Shown here piece by piece: positions 5,073 to 6,287 of a stretch of 6,287 nt of DNA. Source of the stretch: DATFIX01 sp047617305 (lineage in GTDB: Archaea > Halobacteriota > Halobacteria > Halobacteriales > Natrialbaceae); assembly GCA_047617305.1 (NCBI GenBank), contig JBLGCL010000169.1:1-6287 (forward strand). Reading direction: 5' to 3'. Position numbers and translations under genes: made by a program. The stretch's first letter is position 1. Each line of letters begins with the position of its first letter. Below the pieces are notes generated by a model. The model had not been told where the DNA came from. It saw nothing but the letters and a program-made list of their open reading frames with translations, and searched no databases.

Positions 5073-5906
5073 ATGGAGTGCGACGAGGACCTCCTCGAAA
5101 CGGCGGTGCGCCGGAAATCGGCCCTGGCGGCGCTGGCCGAGGAGCCGCGCCACCGTCGCGAACTCCAGGCGGAACTCGACCTCTCGAAAACCACCTGCCA
5201 CCGGATCGTCCGGACGTTCGACGAAAAGAACCTCGTCCGGCGAACTGAGTCCGGGTACGACCTGTCCTTGCTGGGTCGGATCGTCGCCGAGGCGGTGACT
5301 CGATTCGAGGGGAACGTCGAGACGGCGTGTCGCCTGAATCCGTTGCTCGAACTGTTCGAGTCCTCGTCGGAACGGATCGACGATAGCGTCTTCACCGACG
5401 CCGACGTCACCTGGGCCGTCGAACGGGATCGGTCGCTCACGCTCGACAGGGGCGTCGAACTGGTGAAAGACTCCGCCGTAATCAGGGTCCTCGACTGGAC
5501 CCCGGTTCCGGAACTGTACCTCGAGGAGATCTTCGGGATCATCGCGGAGGGCGGAATGAAGGCCGAGTCGATCTACCCGAAGGCGGAGGTGGAAACACGG
5601 CTCGAACGCCTTCCCGAGTTACACGAGGAACTGGCCGACTCGGACGCTCGGGCGCGGTACTGGGTGGACGACGACGTCCCGCCCTGGGGCATGACCATTT
5701 ACGGCGATTCGCTCGTCCAGTTGCGGGCCTACGAACCGGACTCCGGTGCGTACGTCCTGGACGCGACCGCCGACGACCCCGAGGCGGTCGAGTGGGCGAT
5801 GGACGTCTTCACGACGTACCGCGACCGCGCAGAGCCCCTCACGGCGATCGACGACCTGCCCGACTGGGGCGACTATTCCTGGGGGACGACGCGGCAGGGG
5901 GAGTGA
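5073..5906 (+). CDS. wHTH transcriptional regulator with FilR1-type domain
   Basis: This is a 277-residue cytoplasmic regulator. Residues about 8-70 form an ArsR/MarR-like winged helix: ETAVRRKSALAALAEEPRHR, helix 2 ELQAELDLS, recognition helix SKTTCHRIVRTFDEKNLV (38-55) and wing RRTESGYDLSLLG. A linker helix with RFEGNVETACRLNPLLELF follows. Residues about 125-265 match the layout of the FilR1/DUF1724 domain (known from the methanogenesis regulator FilR1), with the typical segments AVERD, PELYLEEIFGIIAEGGMKAE, WVDDDVPPWGMTIYGDSLVQ and the WAMDVFTTYRDRAEPL end. The domain presumably senses a ligand; which one is unknown. ATG 5073 is preferred because the AACGCCTTT core at 5039-5047 gives leaderless spacing and the protein then starts right at the HTH. 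The longer upstream frame to 4311 is a shadow of the ATPase. It is divergent from the exporter, which suggests it regulates that pair and itself. Confidence 0.88.
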   Translation: MECDEDLLETAVRRKSALAALAEEPRHRRELQAELDLSKTTCHRIVRTFDEKNLVRRTESGYDLSLLGRIVAEAVTRFEGNVETACRLNPLLELFESSSERIDDSVFTDADVTWAVERDRSLTLDRGVELVKDSAVIRVLDWTPVPELYLEEIFGIIAEGGMKAESIYPKAEVETRLERLPELHEELADSDARARYWVDDDVPPWGMTIYGDSLVQLRAYEPDSGAYVLDATADDPEAVEWAMDVFTTYRDRAEPLTAIDDLPDWGDYSWGTTRQGE

Positions 5907-5925
5907 TTCGTTTCAGGCCCCCGAA

Positions 5926-5945
5926 CGACCGGACTGGCCGGGTCG
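5926..5945 (+). terminator. Imperfect hairpin after the FilR1-type regulator
   Basis: CGACCGG (5926-5932) pairs with CCGGGTCG (5938-5945) with one bulged G and a 5-nt loop, starting 20 nt after the stop codon. It could mark the 3' end of the regulator mRNA. No clear T-tract follows; a short T-rich stretch (TTCGTTTC, 5907-5914) precedes it. Confidence 0.3.
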
Positions 5946-5966
5946 AGCCATGAGGTTCATTCGCCG

Positions 5967-5979
5967 TCACGGTACGTGA
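5967..5979. promoter_or_regulatory. Dyad TCACG-GTA-CGTGA, candidate operator
   Basis: Perfect 5-bp arms (5967-5971 and 5975-5979) around GTA lie about 32 bp upstream of the TATA box of the last gene, a position suited to an upstream regulator site. The TCAC...GTGA arms echo the TTCAC/GTGAA dyad at 716-730, but spacer lengths differ, so a shared regulator is only a possibility. Confidence 0.35.
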
Positions 5980-6010
5980 GCCCCTCTCCGATGGTGGGAA
6001 ACAGCTATTA

Positions 6011-6017
6011 TATTTAT
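6011..6017 (+). promoter_or_regulatory. TATA box of the terminal membrane-protein gene
   Basis: TATTTAT (6011-6017) within an AT-rich run starting at 6006 is the most AT-rich spot in the window. Its centre is 28 nt before ATG 6042, implying a leaderless transcript. This is the strongest-looking promoter here, and AAACAGC just upstream could be the BRE. Confidence 0.7.
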
Positions 6018-6041
6018 GCTGACGTGTAGCGTCCCCCGCTC

Positions 6042-6287
6042 ATGCAACAACCGTCCGTCCACCTCGAGCGCTGGCACGTCCTGTCGACGATCGCGATCGT
6101 CGCCCTCGCGATCGCGTCGAGTCTCCTCGGCCTGTTCGTCTCGGGCCACTACACCGGTTCGTCGGACCTGCTCGCCCGGAACCGGGCCCAGGACGCGACG
6201 ATCCTGACCATCGGCGTCCCCGCGCTGGGGGCCGGGCTCTGGCTGGCGCGGCGCGAGTCGCTCCGCGGCCAGTTCCTCTGGTTGGGG
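6042..6287 (+). CDS. Multi-spanning membrane protein of unknown function (partial, N-terminal)
   Basis: The first 82 codons are present and the frame is still open at the window end. A charged N-terminus (VHLERWHV) precedes a first predicted span at about residues 14-34 (IAIVALAIASSLLGLFV). A short extracytoplasmic stretch HYTGSSDLLARNRAQD (36-51) follows, then a second span at about 53-69 (ILTIGVPALGAGLWLA). A basic loop RRESLRGQ (70-77) then leads into what looks like a third span (FLWLG). The RxQAQD-like segment and the basic loop with a following FLWLG/LVWLG resemble an uncharacterised family of haloarchaeal multi-span membrane proteins, from memory only. No enzymatic motif is visible in the part present. 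ATG 6042 is fixed by the TATA box 28 nt upstream. An 18-bp palindrome lies in the codons of the first span. Confidence 0.75.
   Translation, partial: MQQPSVHLERWHVLSTIAIVALAIASSLLGLFVSGHYTGSSDLLARNRAQDATILTIGVPALGAGLWLARRESLRGQFLWLG
6085..6102. repeat. 18-bp perfect palindrome inside the last gene
   Basis: CGACGATCGCGATCGTCG (6085-6102) is a perfect palindrome centred 52 nt into the coding sequence. A second, 10-bp palindrome CGCGATCGCG follows at 6107-6116. The bases encode part of the first membrane span (STIAIV), whose alternating Ile/Ala codons ATC/GCG favour such symmetry. Confidence 0.6.

Noticed and set aside
1..6287. CRISPR arrays, tRNA or rRNA genes, insertion sequences, integrases, toxin-antitoxin pairs
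   Set aside because: No regularly spaced repeats, cloverleaf arms, conserved rRNA segments, transposase motifs or terminal repeats were seen on either strand.

Overview
The window looks like chromosomal DNA from a haloarchaeon. It is very GC-rich, its proteins are loaded with Asp and Glu, and several genes have an archaeal TATA-like box about 26-28 nt before the start codon with almost no leader, as is typical of haloarchaeal leaderless transcripts. The proteins also belong to archaeal families: ABCE1/RLI, an EMC6-like membrane protein, and a wHTH-FilR1 regulator. I cannot name the genus. No tRNA, rRNA, CRISPR array, insertion sequence or integrase was seen.

Layout: (1) the last 36 codons of an unidentified plus-strand gene (1-112); (2) a convergent intergenic stretch with inverted repeats (113-301); (3) a small minus-strand winged-helix regulator (302-661) with a disordered tail ending in a Cys-Cys pair; (4) a divergent intergenic region (662-822) with two promoters and a TTCAC-N5-GTGAA dyad; (5) a plus-strand two-gene operon: EMC6-like membrane protein (823-1146), then, 5 nt later, the ribosome-splitting ATPase RLI/ABCE1 (1152-2966); (6) a short convergent spacer with a hairpin; (7) a minus-strand ABC exporter: ATPase (3918-4976) followed, with an ATGA overlap, by a NosY-like ABC-2 permease (3028-3921); (8) a 96-bp divergent promoter region with symmetric GAAACG elements; (9) a plus-strand wHTH plus FilR1-domain regulator (5073-5906), a plausible local regulator of the exporter; (10) an intergenic stretch with a hairpin, a dyad and a strong TATA box; (11) the first 82 codons of a multi-spanning membrane protein (6042-6287), cut by the window end.

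Functionally there are two units. One is a housekeeping operon that puts the ribosome-recycling factor next to a membrane-insertion-type protein. The other is a regulator/exporter pair arranged head to head. None of this is a clearly new system. The points most worth following are the EMC6-RLI linkage, the altered cysteine spacing in the RLI Fe-S domain, the symmetric divergent promoter, and an 18-bp perfect palindrome inside the last gene.
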